Shown here: piece after piece, positions 41,507-51,545 of the stretch
Layout of the letters: the number at the start of each line of letters is the position of its first letter
Position numbering within the stretch: the first letter of the stretch is position 1
Assembly (NCBI RefSeq): GCF_009176645.1
Contig: NZ_AP019007.1
Coordinates: 1,302,001-1,366,000, forward strand
Origin: Enterobacter oligotrophicus
GTDB taxonomy: Bacteria; Pseudomonadota; Gammaproteobacteria; Enterobacterales; Enterobacteriaceae
Length of the DNA: 64,000 nucleotides
Direction of reading: 5' to 3'
Made by a program: the position numbers and the translations under genes
Notes under the pieces: model-generated
Told to the model about the DNA's origin: nothing
Databases searched by the model: none
Seen by the model: only the letters and a program-made list of their open reading frames with translations

Positions 41507-42136
41507 ATGAGCGGAGCAGCGTTACACACAGCAATCATTGTGGATGATCACCCTCTCGCGCGTCTGGCGATTCGTGGCGTGCTGGAGAAAGAGCGCATCA
41601 CCGTTATCAATGAATTTGAAGACGGGACGGCTGCGTTAAACGCGCTGGCAAGGACGACAGCGGACATTGTGGTCGTCGATGTCGAGATCCCCGGCGTGAA
41701 TGGGGTTGAACTGGTCGAAAAGCTCAGGGCGCGGCACTTCGCCGGTGTAGTGATCGTGGTGTCAGCCAAAAACGACCGTTATTACAGTAAACGGTGTGCC
41801 CAGGCAGGTGCTAACGCGTTTATCAGCAAAAAACAGGATCTGGACAATATTCTTGCAGCGCTTAACGCGGCGCAAAAGGGCTACAGCTATTTCCCTTTCT
41901 TCCCGCAAGAACCGTCTGTGACGCTCACGGATGCGCAACGGCTGGAGTCGCTTTCAGCGCAAGAGATGAAGGTTATGAGTTATATGCTTAGCGGCCTTGA
42001 TAATGCCCGGATTGGCGATGCAATGCATATCAGCAGTAAAACGGTCAGTACCTATAAAACACGTTTAATGGAAAAGTTAGGCTGCAAATCATTAATCGAA
42101 TTGCTCTCATTTGCCCATCAAAATAAGCTGACCTGA
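41507..42136 (+). CDS. EvgA-like response regulator (NarL/LuxR type)
   Basis: 209 aa from ATG 41507, which has GAGG 6 nt upstream; an upstream TTG at 41495 is less likely. The receiver domain has IIVDDHPLARLAIR, the phosphoacceptor D58 in VVVDVEIPGVNG, and VSAKNDRYYSKRCAQAGANAF with the switch lysine later. The C-terminal LuxR HTH is SAQEMKVMSYMLSG and ISSKTVSTYKTRLMEKLGCKS. It is very close in layout to EvgA. It is 2 bp upstream of the sensor kinase and shares its operon. Likely targets are the fimbrial genes nearby or acid/drug responses as in E. coli; this is inference. Confidence 0.85.
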   Translation: MSGAALHTAIIVDDHPLARLAIRGVLEKERITVINEFEDGTAALNALARTTADIVVVDVEIPGVNGVELVEKLRARHFAGVVIVVSAKNDRYYSKRCAQAGANAFISKKQDLDNILAALNAAQKGYSYFPFFPQEPSVTLTDAQRLESLSAQEMKVMSYMLSGLDNARIGDAMHISSKTVSTYKTRLMEKLGCKSLIELLSFAHQNKLT

Positions 42137-42138
42137 AA

Positions 42139-45100
42139 ATGAACAAATGGCTCGCTGTCGTGCTCATCATGTTATCCGTTGCCTGGCGAGTCGTTTATGC
42201 GCAGGATGAGTCCCCTGTTGAGCTGGAACTGTCGGGCTACAATTACACCACGCCGGTCACCGTTTATCTGAGTGACGATGACAGGCGTTGGTTAAAGCAG
42301 AAAAAAACGCTTAAGGTGGCGGTTTATCAACCCGCGCAGCCGCCTCTCGTTCAGACCACGCTCACGGGGCGTTACCGTGGGATGAATGCCGATTATCTTG
42401 CGCTGATCCAGCATTCCCTCAATATCCGCGTCAGCGTGACGGCCTGGCCGAATAAAGCGTCGGCAATTAACGCCCTGAAAACGGGCAAGGCCGATATGGT
42501 GTTGACCGGGCTGGACTCTCTGCCTTTAGCTGAAGCAGGGATTCAGGCCTCGCAGCCGCTGGTGCATTCATGGCCCAATCTGGTGACGTCGCTGGCTAAC
42601 GTAATGGCTCCCTTGCAGAGTACGCAACCGACCCGCGTCGCAATTGTGGATCACTACCCTGATAACGATTTTATCCGCCAGTCATTTCCGAATGCGGAGA
42701 TCGCAAATTACTCCAGCTATCAGGAGGCGTTAAGCTCCGTCGCTCATGGCCAAAACGTCTGGTTCATTGGCGATTCGCTGACCACCAGCACCTGGCTGTC
42801 TCAGGAATTTAGTCTGGCGCTGGCAACGGTGAAATACTGGCCTGAGCCGCAGAAAAAAAGCGCATTTTTATTTTTACCAACGCAGGAACGCCTGCGAACC
42901 ATTGTGAATAACACGCTCAGTGCGATCGATGAAAATATTCACGGGCAAATTGCCCAGTCAATGATCGACAAAGGCAATCTCTCCTTTCTGTTAGAACCGC
43001 TGAACCTGACCCAGCGAGAAAAACAGTGGCTGCATACTCACAAAACGCTCCGCGTTATTGTTAATCCGTGGTTTGCGCCGTACACGATGGTCGACAGTAA
43101 CCGGGAAATGCGCGGTGTGGCAGGAGATATTCTTAACCTGATCGGCCTGCAAACCGGCATGCAGTTTGAAACCATTATCGTGAAATCGAATGAAGAGATG
43201 GTTTCAGAGATGAAGAAAGGCAACTGGCATATTGTGCAGGCCGCAACCTACGATTTAAGCCGCGAAAACCATCTCTCCTTTACCCATCCCTTTATTACCA
43301 CCCGATTTGTCACGGTAGTCAGAAAAGAGAATGCACAGGCGAGCGCCCTGCGATCGGGGATGCATGTGGCGATCGGCTCCGATCACGTTTTACTGGCGAA
43401 ACTTAAAGCCCGCTACCCAGGCATCCGCTGGAAAGAGGTGGAGAACTCCAGCGTTGCGCTAAATCTCGTGGCGACGGAGAAAGTCGATGCCGCCATTACC
43501 AATCAACTGACCGCCCGCTATATGAGTGAGCATTATTATCCCGATCGACTCAGCTGGTTTCCTGTTGCGGGTGAAGATCCCGCCGCAATCAGTTTTGCGG
43601 TTCCCCGTTCCGAGCCGGAGCTTCGGCAGATCCTGGACAAAGCGCTTGACGATATTCCGCAAAAAGAGATTTTCCAGATCGTCAGCAAATGGATACGCCT
43701 GCCGGATGTCAAAATCGACACCTGGGAGTTGTACAACCGGCCGTTCTATTGGGTAACGATACTCGCGACTCTGCTGGTGGTGAGCAGCCTGCTGTGGGCC
43801 GTTTATCTTGCGCGGGAAGTTCGTCAAAAAAAACGTTCTCAACGTTTACTGGAAGCAGAACGGAACAAAGCGCAACAGGCCAATCAAGAGAAGCGGGAAT
43901 TTCTCTCGCATATGAGCCATGAAATCCGTACCCCGGTCAGCGCGATTATGGGTTTTCTGGAGCTTCTGCAGTTGTCTCCCGCACGCTTCACGCCTGAGGA
44001 TAAAGCCTCTATTGACCAGGCTGCTCAGGCATCTCGCTCGCTGTTAAAGCTCATTGGCGAAATCCTCGATCTGGAAAAGATTGAATCGGGGCTGATAGAC
44101 GTGGTGCCGCAGTGGGTAAATATTGATGCGCTGGTGACAGAAAAAATGTCGCTGTTTAGCGCCCTGGCTGCGCAAAAAGGGATCGACCTGCGTTATGACT
44201 CGCAGCTGGAACCGAAAGAAGCGATGCGGCTGGACCCGCAGTTGCTGGGACAGGTGCTCACCAATCTCATTGGCAATGCAGTGAAATTTACTCAGCAGGG
44301 TTACGTCCGGGTCTCGGCGACAAAGCATAACGATACGCTGCTCCTGTCGGTAAGTGACTCCGGTCCCGGCATCAGCACCGAAGAGCAGCGTCGCCTGTTC
44401 ACCGCTTTCAGTCAGGGAAAAACGGGACAACAGCATCGCGGTTCAGGTTTGGGTTTAGCGATTAGCCGGGCGTTGATGACGCAGATGGGGGGAACGGTCG
44501 CACTGCAAAGCGAGGTTAATCACGGAACCACCCTGACGCTAACCCTGCCCGTGCAAACGTCGCCAGAGGCCATTGTGGCACCCGTGGACGTGCCTCCGCT
44601 ACCGGTTATTCAGGGTGCGTTACGCGTAGCGATCGCCGACGATCACCCTTCCAGCCGATTGCTACTGAAACGTCAGCTCGCGACGCTGGGGATTATCGCC
44701 GATGAAGCCGAAAACGGCGAAGAGGCCTTACAGCTCGTCCGGCAAGGCCGCTACGATTTGCTCATTACCGACCTCAATATGCCCGTCATGGATGGCATTG
44801 AGCTTACCCGCCAGGTGCGAAAAGTGGATAACACCCTCCCCATCTGGGGGCTGACCGCAACCGCACAGGAGCACGAGCGCGAGCGCTGCCTTGCGGCGGG
44901 CATGAATGCCTGTCTTTTCAAACCCGTGACCTTATCGCAAATTTCTCACTTACTCTCCGGCGTGGCAGAAACAGGCGATATGATGTTTGATATTGAAAGG
45001 CTTGGTCTGTTAGCACAAGGGAATCGGGCGCTTATGCTCTCAGCCTTACAAGATGCGCAGCAGGAAAACCGGCGAGATTTAGCCGCCGCCCGGCAAGCGG

Positions 45101-45315
45101 CTCGTACTGAAGATTATTTGACGGTGAAACACCACATTCATCGCATTAACGGAACGGCACAACTGCTGGGGATCGCAACGTTAATGGCGATAGCACAGTC
45201 GCTGGAAGATAAGTTACCTGACGCTATTTCAGATGCAGAACTTACCGTAGAACTTAATCATATTGAAATTTTACTTGATGAACTGGACCAGGCCATCGAA
45301 AAATTCATTCCATAA
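42139..45315 (+). CDS. EvgS/BvgS-like unorthodox sensor kinase
   Basis: 1058 aa. A signal peptide (about residues 1-21) is followed by two periplasmic substrate-binding (Venus flytrap) domains, about 50-270 and 290-515. One membrane segment lies at about 535-557. The HisKA domain has FLSHMSHEIRTP with H594, then the ATPase N-box LTNLIGNAVKF and GSGLGLAIS. A receiver with D878 (LITDLNMPVMDG) and an HPt domain with H1001 (HHIHRINGTAQLLG) follow. This is the His-Asp-His-Asp relay layout of EvgS and BvgS. It is shorter than EvgS (1197 aa), because no PAS domain is seen between the membrane segment and HisKA. Confidence 0.88.
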   Translation: MNKWLAVVLIMLSVAWRVVYAQDESPVELELSGYNYTTPVTVYLSDDDRRWLKQKKTLKVAVYQPAQPPLVQTTLTGRYRGMNADYLALIQHSLNIRVSVTAWPNKASAINALKTGKADMVLTGLDSLPLAEAGIQASQPLVHSWPNLVTSLANVMAPLQSTQPTRVAIVDHYPDNDFIRQSFPNAEIANYSSYQEALSSVAHGQNVWFIGDSLTTSTWLSQEFSLALATVKYWPEPQKKSAFLFLPTQERLRTIVNNTLSAIDENIHGQIAQSMIDKGNLSFLLEPLNLTQREKQWLHTHKTLRVIVNPWFAPYTMVDSNREMRGVAGDILNLIGLQTGMQFETIIVKSNEEMVSEMKKGNWHIVQAATYDLSRENHLSFTHPFITTRFVTVVRKENAQASALRSGMHVAIGSDHVLLAKLKARYPGIRWKEVENSSVALNLVATEKVDAAITNQLTARYMSEHYYPDRLSWFPVAGEDPAAISFAVPRSEPELRQILDKALDDIPQKEIFQIVSKWIRLPDVKIDTWELYNRPFYWVTILATLLVVSSLLWAVYLAREVRQKKRSQRLLEAERNKAQQANQEKREFLSHMSHEIRTPVSAIMGFLELLQLSPARFTPEDKASIDQAAQASRSLLKLIGEILDLEKIESGLIDVVPQWVNIDALVTEKMSLFSALAAQKGIDLRYDSQLEPKEAMRLDPQLLGQVLTNLIGNAVKFTQQGYVRVSATKHNDTLLLSVSDSGPGISTEEQRRLFTAFSQGKTGQQHRGSGLGLAISRALMTQMGGTVALQSEVNHGTTLTLTLPVQTSPEAIVAPVDVPPLPVIQGALRVAIADDHPSSRLLLKRQLATLGIIADEAENGEEALQLVRQGRYDLLITDLNMPVMDGIELTRQVRKVDNTLPIWGLTATAQEHERERCLAAGMNACLFKPVTLSQISHLLSGVAETGDMMFDIERLGLLAQGNRALMLSALQDAQQENRRDLAAARQAARTEDYLTVKHHIHRINGTAQLLGIATLMAIAQSLEDKLPDAISDAELTVELNHIEILLDELDQAIEKFIP

Positions 45316-45774
45316 TATTTTTCCTACACCTGTAGGCGCACCCTGACAAAAAAATAAGCCACCGCCGATGTTGCTTCTCTGTTAACCAGGTAAAATTAGC
45401 CTTGTTGAGACGCAATATATTTCGTTAATAATACCTGGAATACTTCCTAAGAAAATTCCATTTTTGTCGTTACTCCAGGTTTTAGCTATCAAACACATCA
45501 AGATCATTAAGGCGCACCTATCCATTGCGCCAGTTTTATATTTTGTTTTTATGGTTAAATGGTGGTTTTTTGTTTCAACAAACACCGCCACAAATGGCTT
45601 ATTACTCCAGACAAAATCAAAAAATAGTAGAAACGATCGTTTTTATAATCGCTTTCGGAAACCATTACTTTTGTGATGTCATCTGAATTTATTTTCTGTA
45701 AATTTTATAGCGAAACATGAGGTGAATTTCTGCCACTCAATAACCAAAGAGGACATGCCGAAAAGGGAATTTTT
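45316..45774. other. 459-bp AT-rich gap, no gene seen
   Basis: It lies between the sensor kinase and the LuxR-type regulator. It is AT-rich with T-runs, typical of silenced or regulated fimbrial promoters. A small palindrome CCTACA-CC-TGTAGG lies at 45323-45336, right after the kinase gene. Short frames on both strands lack ribosome binding sites. Confidence 0.4.
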
Positions 45775-46299
45775 ATGGATTTATCAAACTCCGTTTTTTC
45801 TGATGATTACTTTTTTATCGTTGGCATCAGTGCGTTGTTAACGCCGGAGTTGATTGATGAGAATTATTACATTGTGGACGTTGAGTCAACGAGCCTTGAA
45901 AAGATTAAAGAATATCTGTTTTCTGACCGGAAAATCATCGCATTTATAACCAGCGATCTTGATTATTATGCGTTAAAAGATCTGCAGGATATTGTTTTTA
46001 TTGACAGGCGCAGCCAGCTAAATGCAATTTTGTCGTGCTTGTTTGTCAATAACTCCCGTTATTCATACCGGGTAAAATATGCCCTTTCGTTGCGGGAAAG
46101 TGAAGTGCTTTCCTGCATGCAAGAAGGGCTGAATGCAGATGAGATTGGTAAACGACTGGGCATGACAGTCAAAACATTTTATGCCCACCGCCGCAGTCTG
46201 GTTTTCAAACTCCAGGCCGGGAACCGTATCTCGCTGTATCGTAATATCGCGCGCGTGGAGAATTACAAATCAGAAACCTGCGAAACCGATCTGTCGTAA
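45775..46299 (+). CDS. LuxR-family regulator of the fimbrial operon
   Basis: 174 aa. The N-terminal 100 residues look like a degenerate receiver-like fold (DDYFFIVGISALLT, FITSDLDYYALKDL) without a clear phosphorylation site. The C-terminal LuxR HTH is YALSLRESEVLSCMQEGLNA, then DEIGKRLGMTVKTFYAHRRSL. It lies 119 bp upstream of the major pilin on the same strand, so it is probably the local fimbrial activator or repressor. It is AT-rich and intact. It is not a two-component regulator with its own kinase. Confidence 0.8.
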   Translation: MDLSNSVFSDDYFFIVGISALLTPELIDENYYIVDVESTSLEKIKEYLFSDRKIIAFITSDLDYYALKDLQDIVFIDRRSQLNAILSCLFVNNSRYSYRVKYALSLRESEVLSCMQEGLNADEIGKRLGMTVKTFYAHRRSLVFKLQAGNRISLYRNIARVENYKSETCETDLS

Positions 46300-46418
46300 T
46301 CAGACAAGATCATTCGCCAGGTAATTATTTCACTGGAGGTGATTAGCACATTACATATTAACACTATAAGCAACTGTATTTTATTTCCTGAATATTCATT
46401 TAATTTACTGGATTTTAT

Positions 46419-46937
46419 ATGAAAAAGATTTCACTGATTTCTGCAATTTTATCTCTGTCTGCGTTACAGGCCGCAAATGCAGCCGACGGCGTGATTAACT
46501 TTACCGGAAATATTACCGGCACAGCCTGTGTGGTTGACACCACGGCTATTGCACAACCCGTCGAGTTGGGAACCGTTTCTGCTACGGCATTCTCAGGCGG
46601 TAACGGCGCAACAGCGGCATCAAAGCGTTTTAACATTCTGCTGAAATCCTGCCCGGAAAGTATTTCCAGCGCCAGCGTTCGTTTTGATGGCATCACTCAT
46701 GCTGCTAACCCGTCAATTCTGGCACTGAATAATGGCCAGACCGCGACGAACGTCGGCGTGGCAATTTATGAGCAGGATAACTCAACGCTGATCCCGGTTG
46801 GCTCTGCATCTTCCAGCATAACGCTGCAGGAAGATGTTGATAATACGCTGACTTACTTTGCCAAATATATGGCAACCGGCGCTGTTGGCGCAGGTACGGC
46901 AAACTCTTCAACCGCGTTTACCGTTACCTACCAGTAA
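46419..46937 (+). CDS. major fimbrial subunit (chaperone-usher pilin)
   Basis: 172 aa. The signal peptide MKKISLISAILSLSALQAANA is cleaved before ADG. The mature part has the type 1 pilin pattern: VINFTGNITGTACVV with the first cysteine, LLKSCPES with the second, and the C-terminal beta-strand STAFTVTYQ with a penultimate Tyr. It is the first structural gene of the cluster, followed by chaperone, usher and adhesin. Intact and probably the most expressed gene of the operon. Confidence 0.92.
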   Translation: MKKISLISAILSLSALQAANAADGVINFTGNITGTACVVDTTAIAQPVELGTVSATAFSGGNGATAASKRFNILLKSCPESISSASVRFDGITHAANPSILALNNGQTATNVGVAIYEQDNSTLIPVGSASSSITLQEDVDNTLTYFAKYMATGAVGAGTANSSTAFTVTYQ

Positions 46938-46983
46938 AAGCAGGGCCCATCGTGGCCCTGAGTCATTCAATCAGGATCTCTTC

Positions 46984-47661
46984 ATGTTACAGAAAGTATT
47001 TAAAAACGTTGCCGTTGCTCTTTTATTTATCTCTCCGGCGGCAATCAGTGGTGTAGAAATAGGCGGCACCCGCCTTATTTATAACGGTGCCGCTAAACAA
47101 GCATCGATAAGCGTTAACAACCCAGATAACAAGCCGTATTTGATTCAGTCCTGGGTGAATAAAGACGAAAATGGGGATGACAGTGACAATGCGTTTATCA
47201 CTACCCCACCCTTATTTAAATTAAATCCGCATGCGCAAAACTCAGTACGCATTATGCTGGCTGAAAATACGTTACCCACTGACAGGGAAAGTATTTACTG
47301 GTTAAACATCAAAGCGATTCCGTCGTCATCACCGGACGCTAAAAATGAATTATTAATTGCCGTAAAAAGCAAAATGAAGGTGTTTTATCGCCCCGCAGGG
47401 TTAAAAGGCAATCCTTCTCTGGCGTATCAGCAGTTAACGTTTTCGCGTGAAGGTGGGAAATTACACATTCATAACCCATCACCTTATAGCGTGTCGCTTT
47501 ATGACATCAAGGTGAATGGAAAAGAACTAGCAAAACCTCCAATGGTTTTACCATTTCAAACGGTATCGCTACCTCAGTCGGCGGTAACGGGTGGTGAAGT
47601 ATCATGGCGTGCGATTAATGACTTCGGAGGCATTACGGCTGAACATAAATTTAAAATGTAG
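46984..47661 (+). CDS. periplasmic fimbrial chaperone (PapD/FimC family)
   Basis: 226 aa from ATG 46984, preceded by CAGGA; the frame is open further upstream but no better start is seen. A signal peptide ends near PAAISG. Then GVEIGGTRLIYNGAAKQASI forms the first strand with the conserved Arg, followed by ITTPPLFKLNPHAQNSVRI and SIYWLNIKAIPSS, the donor-strand G1 and the chaperone signature. The C-terminal domain is complete. It folds pilins by donor-strand complementation and delivers them to the usher 12 bp downstream. Confidence 0.92.
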   Translation: MLQKVFKNVAVALLFISPAAISGVEIGGTRLIYNGAAKQASISVNNPDNKPYLIQSWVNKDENGDDSDNAFITTPPLFKLNPHAQNSVRIMLAENTLPTDRESIYWLNIKAIPSSSPDAKNELLIAVKSKMKVFYRPAGLKGNPSLAYQQLTFSREGGKLHIHNPSPYSVSLYDIKVNGKELAKPPMVLPFQTVSLPQSAVTGGEVSWRAINDFGGITAEHKFKM

Positions 47662-47672
47662 GTTAATACGTC

Positions 47673-50174
47673 ATGTTCCATGTCAACTCTATTTCAGGCT
47701 TTGCTAAGTTAACTCAGCTATCCACGTTTATTTACCTGTGTACGCATATTCCTGCTGCCGTGGCTGACGATTACTTCTCTCCCGATTTTATTGAAACCCG
47801 CGGGAATATTCCTCAGGATATCGATATCTCGCGTTTTAATAAGGGGAACGGTCAGGTCCCTGGCGTCTATCTCGTTGATGTCTATGTTAACGGTAATTTT
47901 CTTGAGTCACGGAATATTTCGTTTATCGATAATGAGAGCGGATTAAAGCCAGAACTGACGCGTGCCGAACTGGTGAACTGGGGCGTGAAGCGTAATGCAC
48001 AGCCAGAATGGATGCGCATGGCGGACAGTTCAAAAATTGAAAACCTCAGTGAACAGCTTCCCGGCAGCCAGCTTGTTTTCCAGTTTGACGGGATGCGCCT
48101 TGATCTCTCAATACCGCAGGAGTACCTGCAGCGCGATCCGCGGGGTTCCGTATCGCCGGAGCAGTGGGACGATGGGCTGAATATGCTGTTCCTGAATTAC
48201 AACTTATCTGGTGCCAACAGCCATACCAGCGGCGAGTCACGCAATGACGGCTATTTAAACCTGCGCAGCGGTATTAACGTTGGCCCGTGGCGCTTACGTA
48301 ATTACTCAACCTATAACAACAACGATGGCACCGGCCGCTGGAACACCATCGGAACGTCTCTGGAACGTGACATTAAGGCGCTGAAAAGCCAGTTCAGCAT
48401 GGGAGACAGCTACACGCAGGCCAGTGTATTCGACAGCGTGAATTTTCGTGGTATGCAGCTTTGGTCCGACGACACCATGCTGCCGGAGAGCATACGCGGC
48501 TTTGCTCCCGTGGTGCGCGGAATCGCTCAGAGTAACGCCCAGGTAACCATTCGGCAGAGTAGAAACGTTATCTGGCAATCCTATGTTCCCCCCGGTCCGT
48601 TTGTCATTGACGACCTGTATCCGACTGCCGCCAGCGGCGATCTGGAGGTTGTGGTACGTGAAGCGGATGGCACGGTGCACCAGTTCATCCAGCCCTTCTC
48701 GGCTGTACCGGTAATGCAGCGTGAGGGACAGCTCAAATATACGCTGGCAGCAGGGAAATACCGCGCGTCAAACAGCAAGGATAAAGAACCGGAGTTTCTG
48801 CAGGGTACGGTGGGCTACGGTTTACCTCTGGATACAACGCTCTATGGCGGCACGCTGGCCTCTGCAGATTACTGGGCCGGGGCGTTGGGTGTCGGGAAAG
48901 GGTTCGGTGAATTTGGCTCGATCTCAGTAGATACCACATTTGCCCGCACGCAACTTCCGAACGGCACGGAAGAAGGCGTGTCGTTACGGGCACAATACGC
49001 CAAAGACTTTGCGTCGACAGGCACCTCGTTCAGTTTGATGGGCTATCGCTATTCCTCGTCAGGTTTTCGTGATTTTCAGGAAGCGAACGGGGATGTGAAT
49101 ACTTACCGAATGGGGAACGACAGGATACGGGAAGGCAACAGTTGGCGATACGAGCGGAACAAACGCAGTAAGGCGCAGGTGACGCTCAACCAACGACTCG
49201 GTGATTCGGCAAATATAAACCTCTCCGCCTGGCAGCAGGATTACTGGGGCGGCGACGCCGAACGCAGCGTTAACGTCGGTTACAACACCAGCATACAGAA
49301 TATCAATTACGGCCTTAACTACAGCTATTCACAGGGTCCGTGGCGCAATGAGAACGATCATATCGTCTCCTTTACGGTACAGATCCCGTTCTCGCGTTTC
49401 CTGCCAGACAGCTGGATGACGCTCTCTGGCAATACCAACAAGAAAGGCGACACCACCTCGCAGGTGGGTTTATCCGGTTCAGCGCTGGAAGACAAGAAGC
49501 TGAGCTGGAACGTGCAGCAAGGCTACAACAGTAAAGGCTCAGATGTGATGGGAAATACGTCCGTCACTTACAAAGGCCGGAACGGGGAGTACCAGCTTGG
49601 TTACAACTACTCACGCGATAACCGTCAGGTTTCGCTTGGGGCACAGGGCGGACTGGTGGTTCACCCTTACGGCGTCTCGGTTACACAGCCGCTGGGCGAG
49701 ACGATGGCGCTGGTAAAAGCAGACAACGCGGCGGATGTGAAAGTAGCAAACAACAGTGGGATTTATACCGACAGCAAAGGTTTTGCCGTTGTGCCTTACG
49801 TCACGCCTTATCGACAAAACACGCTTTCGCTGGATACCGCATCGCTGAAACAAAACACCGACGTGGTGAATGACACACGTACCGTTGTGCCGACCAAAGG
49901 TGCGCTGGCGCTGGCTGACTATCCTACCGTCACCGGTTATAAGGTCATGCTCCAGTTAGCCGGGAAAGCGATCCCCTTTGGCGCAACAACCCGTATTAAA
50001 AATCACGACAACATTCCGGAAGGGATTGTTGACGATCGTAAACGCGTCTGGCTCAACGGCGTACCAGAAAAAGCGACTGTGATCGTGACCTGGGCCGAAG
50101 GAAGTTGTCAGGCAATGTATGAAATAGCGCAGATCTCTGACAAACCGCAAACCGTTATCGCGCAATGCCACTGA
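47673..50174 (+). CDS. outer-membrane fimbrial usher (FimD/PapC family)
   Basis: 833 aa, normal usher length. After a signal segment the N-terminal periplasmic domain begins DYFSPDFIETRG and DISRFNKGNGQVPGVYLVDVYVNG. The barrel and plug include GDSYTQASVFDSVNFRGMQL and SDDTMLPESIRGFAPVVRGI, and the C-terminal domains end near YEIAQISDKPQTVIAQCH, with the cysteine pair GSCQAMY/AQCH. It secretes and assembles the pilus. Stop at 50174, 17 bp before the adhesin start. Confidence 0.92.
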   Translation: MFHVNSISGFAKLTQLSTFIYLCTHIPAAVADDYFSPDFIETRGNIPQDIDISRFNKGNGQVPGVYLVDVYVNGNFLESRNISFIDNESGLKPELTRAELVNWGVKRNAQPEWMRMADSSKIENLSEQLPGSQLVFQFDGMRLDLSIPQEYLQRDPRGSVSPEQWDDGLNMLFLNYNLSGANSHTSGESRNDGYLNLRSGINVGPWRLRNYSTYNNNDGTGRWNTIGTSLERDIKALKSQFSMGDSYTQASVFDSVNFRGMQLWSDDTMLPESIRGFAPVVRGIAQSNAQVTIRQSRNVIWQSYVPPGPFVIDDLYPTAASGDLEVVVREADGTVHQFIQPFSAVPVMQREGQLKYTLAAGKYRASNSKDKEPEFLQGTVGYGLPLDTTLYGGTLASADYWAGALGVGKGFGEFGSISVDTTFARTQLPNGTEEGVSLRAQYAKDFASTGTSFSLMGYRYSSSGFRDFQEANGDVNTYRMGNDRIREGNSWRYERNKRSKAQVTLNQRLGDSANINLSAWQQDYWGGDAERSVNVGYNTSIQNINYGLNYSYSQGPWRNENDHIVSFTVQIPFSRFLPDSWMTLSGNTNKKGDTTSQVGLSGSALEDKKLSWNVQQGYNSKGSDVMGNTSVTYKGRNGEYQLGYNYSRDNRQVSLGAQGGLVVHPYGVSVTQPLGETMALVKADNAADVKVANNSGIYTDSKGFAVVPYVTPYRQNTLSLDTASLKQNTDVVNDTRTVVPTKGALALADYPTVTGYKVMLQLAGKAIPFGATTRIKNHDNIPEGIVDDRKRVWLNGVPEKATVIVTWAEGSCQAMYEIAQISDKPQTVIAQCH

Positions 50175-50191
50175 TCTGGAGAGAAAGAAAA

Positions 50192-51205
50192 ATGTATCGA
50201 ATTTTAGGTATCTTATTATTCATCCCGCTGGGATTATTTTCACACGCTGCGCTGGCGTGGAACTGCGCAACGGTTACGCCCTCTACCACGATCTCGCCGC
50301 AGAACATCACCATACCCCGAGATCTGCCCGTGGGTTCAGTTATCGGGACACCCGTCACTACGCCGTTGATCCGTGCGTTTAACTGCTGGAGCGGCGAACA
50401 AGGGGTTCTCTCCCATCAGATTTTTGGTGTCAGAGCGCTTGGCCGTTTCGAGATACTGCTCAACGGTCGCCGGATGTACAGAACGGATATTCCGGGAGTG
50501 GGATATTCTGTGTCAGGCGCAACAACAATATGTGCCGGAGGAGAGAAGACGATCACAGGAAGCGATACCATCCGTACAGATGTAAATACCGTCAGGCTCT
50601 GTGAAAATGAGAGCGGGATGATCTATACCGATTTGAACGCTACCGTGACCATCACTTTTTATAAAATTGCTTCAGAAACCGGGTCCGGGACGATACCGTC
50701 ACTCTCCGTCGCGTCTTTAACCATGCTGAATAACTTGCTGCTCTGGCATTCGCCTGAGGCTGCCGTCAATATCAATGCATTCACGATTACCACGCCGGCC
50801 TGTAACCTACAGACGACGTTTGTTCCTGTGAATATGAAAGACGTGGATAAAAAAGCCTTTAACGGCAAAGGCACCACGCCGGGAGACGCGCACACGCAAT
50901 CTTTCACGCTGCCGATGGTCTGTAATGCCGGAACACGGGTCAGCGTAAAAATGGAAGGTAATATTTTTGATGCGAACAAAGGCGTGCTGAACATCACGGG
51001 TGGAACTAACGCCGCTACGGGCGTTGGGCTCCAGTTACTGTATAACAACCAGCCGATGGTGCTGGGTTCTGATGTCGCCGTTGGAACGTCATCGTCATCT
51101 GGCGGATTCTCAGTGCCGCTTAAAGCGCGTTATTACCAGACGGGCGATTCGATCACGACCGGTACGGCGAATGGGGTAGCAGCCTTTACCATAACGTACC
51201 ATTAA
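50192..51205 (+). CDS. two-domain fimbrial tip adhesin
   Basis: 337 aa from ATG 50192, with GGAGAGAA upstream; an in-frame ATG at 50165 lies inside the usher gene and lacks a site. The signal peptide ends ALAWNCATV. The N-terminal half is an unrecognised lectin-like receptor domain (GVRALGRFEILLNGRRMY, TTICAGGEKTITG). The C-terminal half is a pilin domain with ITTPACNLQTTFVPV, a second cysteine in LPMVCNAGTRVSV and the end AAFTITYH. This places it at the pilus tip; the receptor is unknown. Last gene of the operon. Confidence 0.85.
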   Translation: MYRILGILLFIPLGLFSHAALAWNCATVTPSTTISPQNITIPRDLPVGSVIGTPVTTPLIRAFNCWSGEQGVLSHQIFGVRALGRFEILLNGRRMYRTDIPGVGYSVSGATTICAGGEKTITGSDTIRTDVNTVRLCENESGMIYTDLNATVTITFYKIASETGSGTIPSLSVASLTMLNNLLLWHSPEAAVNINAFTITTPACNLQTTFVPVNMKDVDKKAFNGKGTTPGDAHTQSFTLPMVCNAGTRVSVKMEGNIFDANKGVLNITGGTNAATGVGLQLLYNNQPMVLGSDVAVGTSSSSGGFSVPLKARYYQTGDSITTGTANGVAAFTITYH

Positions 51206-51231
51206 GTCATCGTTCGATTCTGATTCAGGAT

Positions 51232-51254
51232 AACCCAGCCCGTGGCTGGGTTTT
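51232..51254 (+). terminator. terminator after the fimbrial operon
   Basis: AACCCAGCC-CGT-GGCTGGGTT is a perfect 9-bp stem followed by TT, 27 bp after the adhesin stop. It ends the fimbrial transcript. Confidence 0.85.
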
Positions 51255-51461
51255 CAATGTTGAGCGTCAGACGGCTTAAATACTCATCCATCAACATTGA
51301 CTGATATCAAAGCTATTTATCGGGGTTCGTGGAAAATAAAAAAACAGCATAATGCGTCAGACGGACTCCGCGCTGAGCACATGAAAACAAAGATCAGAAG
51401 AATCTCATAACCAATTAATTTACCACTTAAAAAACCACAACAACCAGGACGAACACAGCCT

Positions 51462-51545
51462 ATGTACAGACCAATAGTTGTCATACTTTTCATTCTCCTG
51501 ACACTGGCTGCTCTTGCGGAAATGGGTTATTTACCCATCGGGTAA
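51462..51545 (+). CDS. possible 27-aa small membrane peptide
   Basis: A frame of 27 codons starts at ATG 51462 and reads MYRPIVVILFILLTLAAL, then AEMGYLPIG. It is one hydrophobic helix with a charged start, as in small enterobacterial membrane proteins. An AGGA lies 13 nt upstream, rather far. The rest of the 469-bp gap 51206-51674 is AT-rich without other genes. No known family is recognised. Confidence 0.35.
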   Translation: MYRPIVVILFILLTLAALAEMGYLPIG

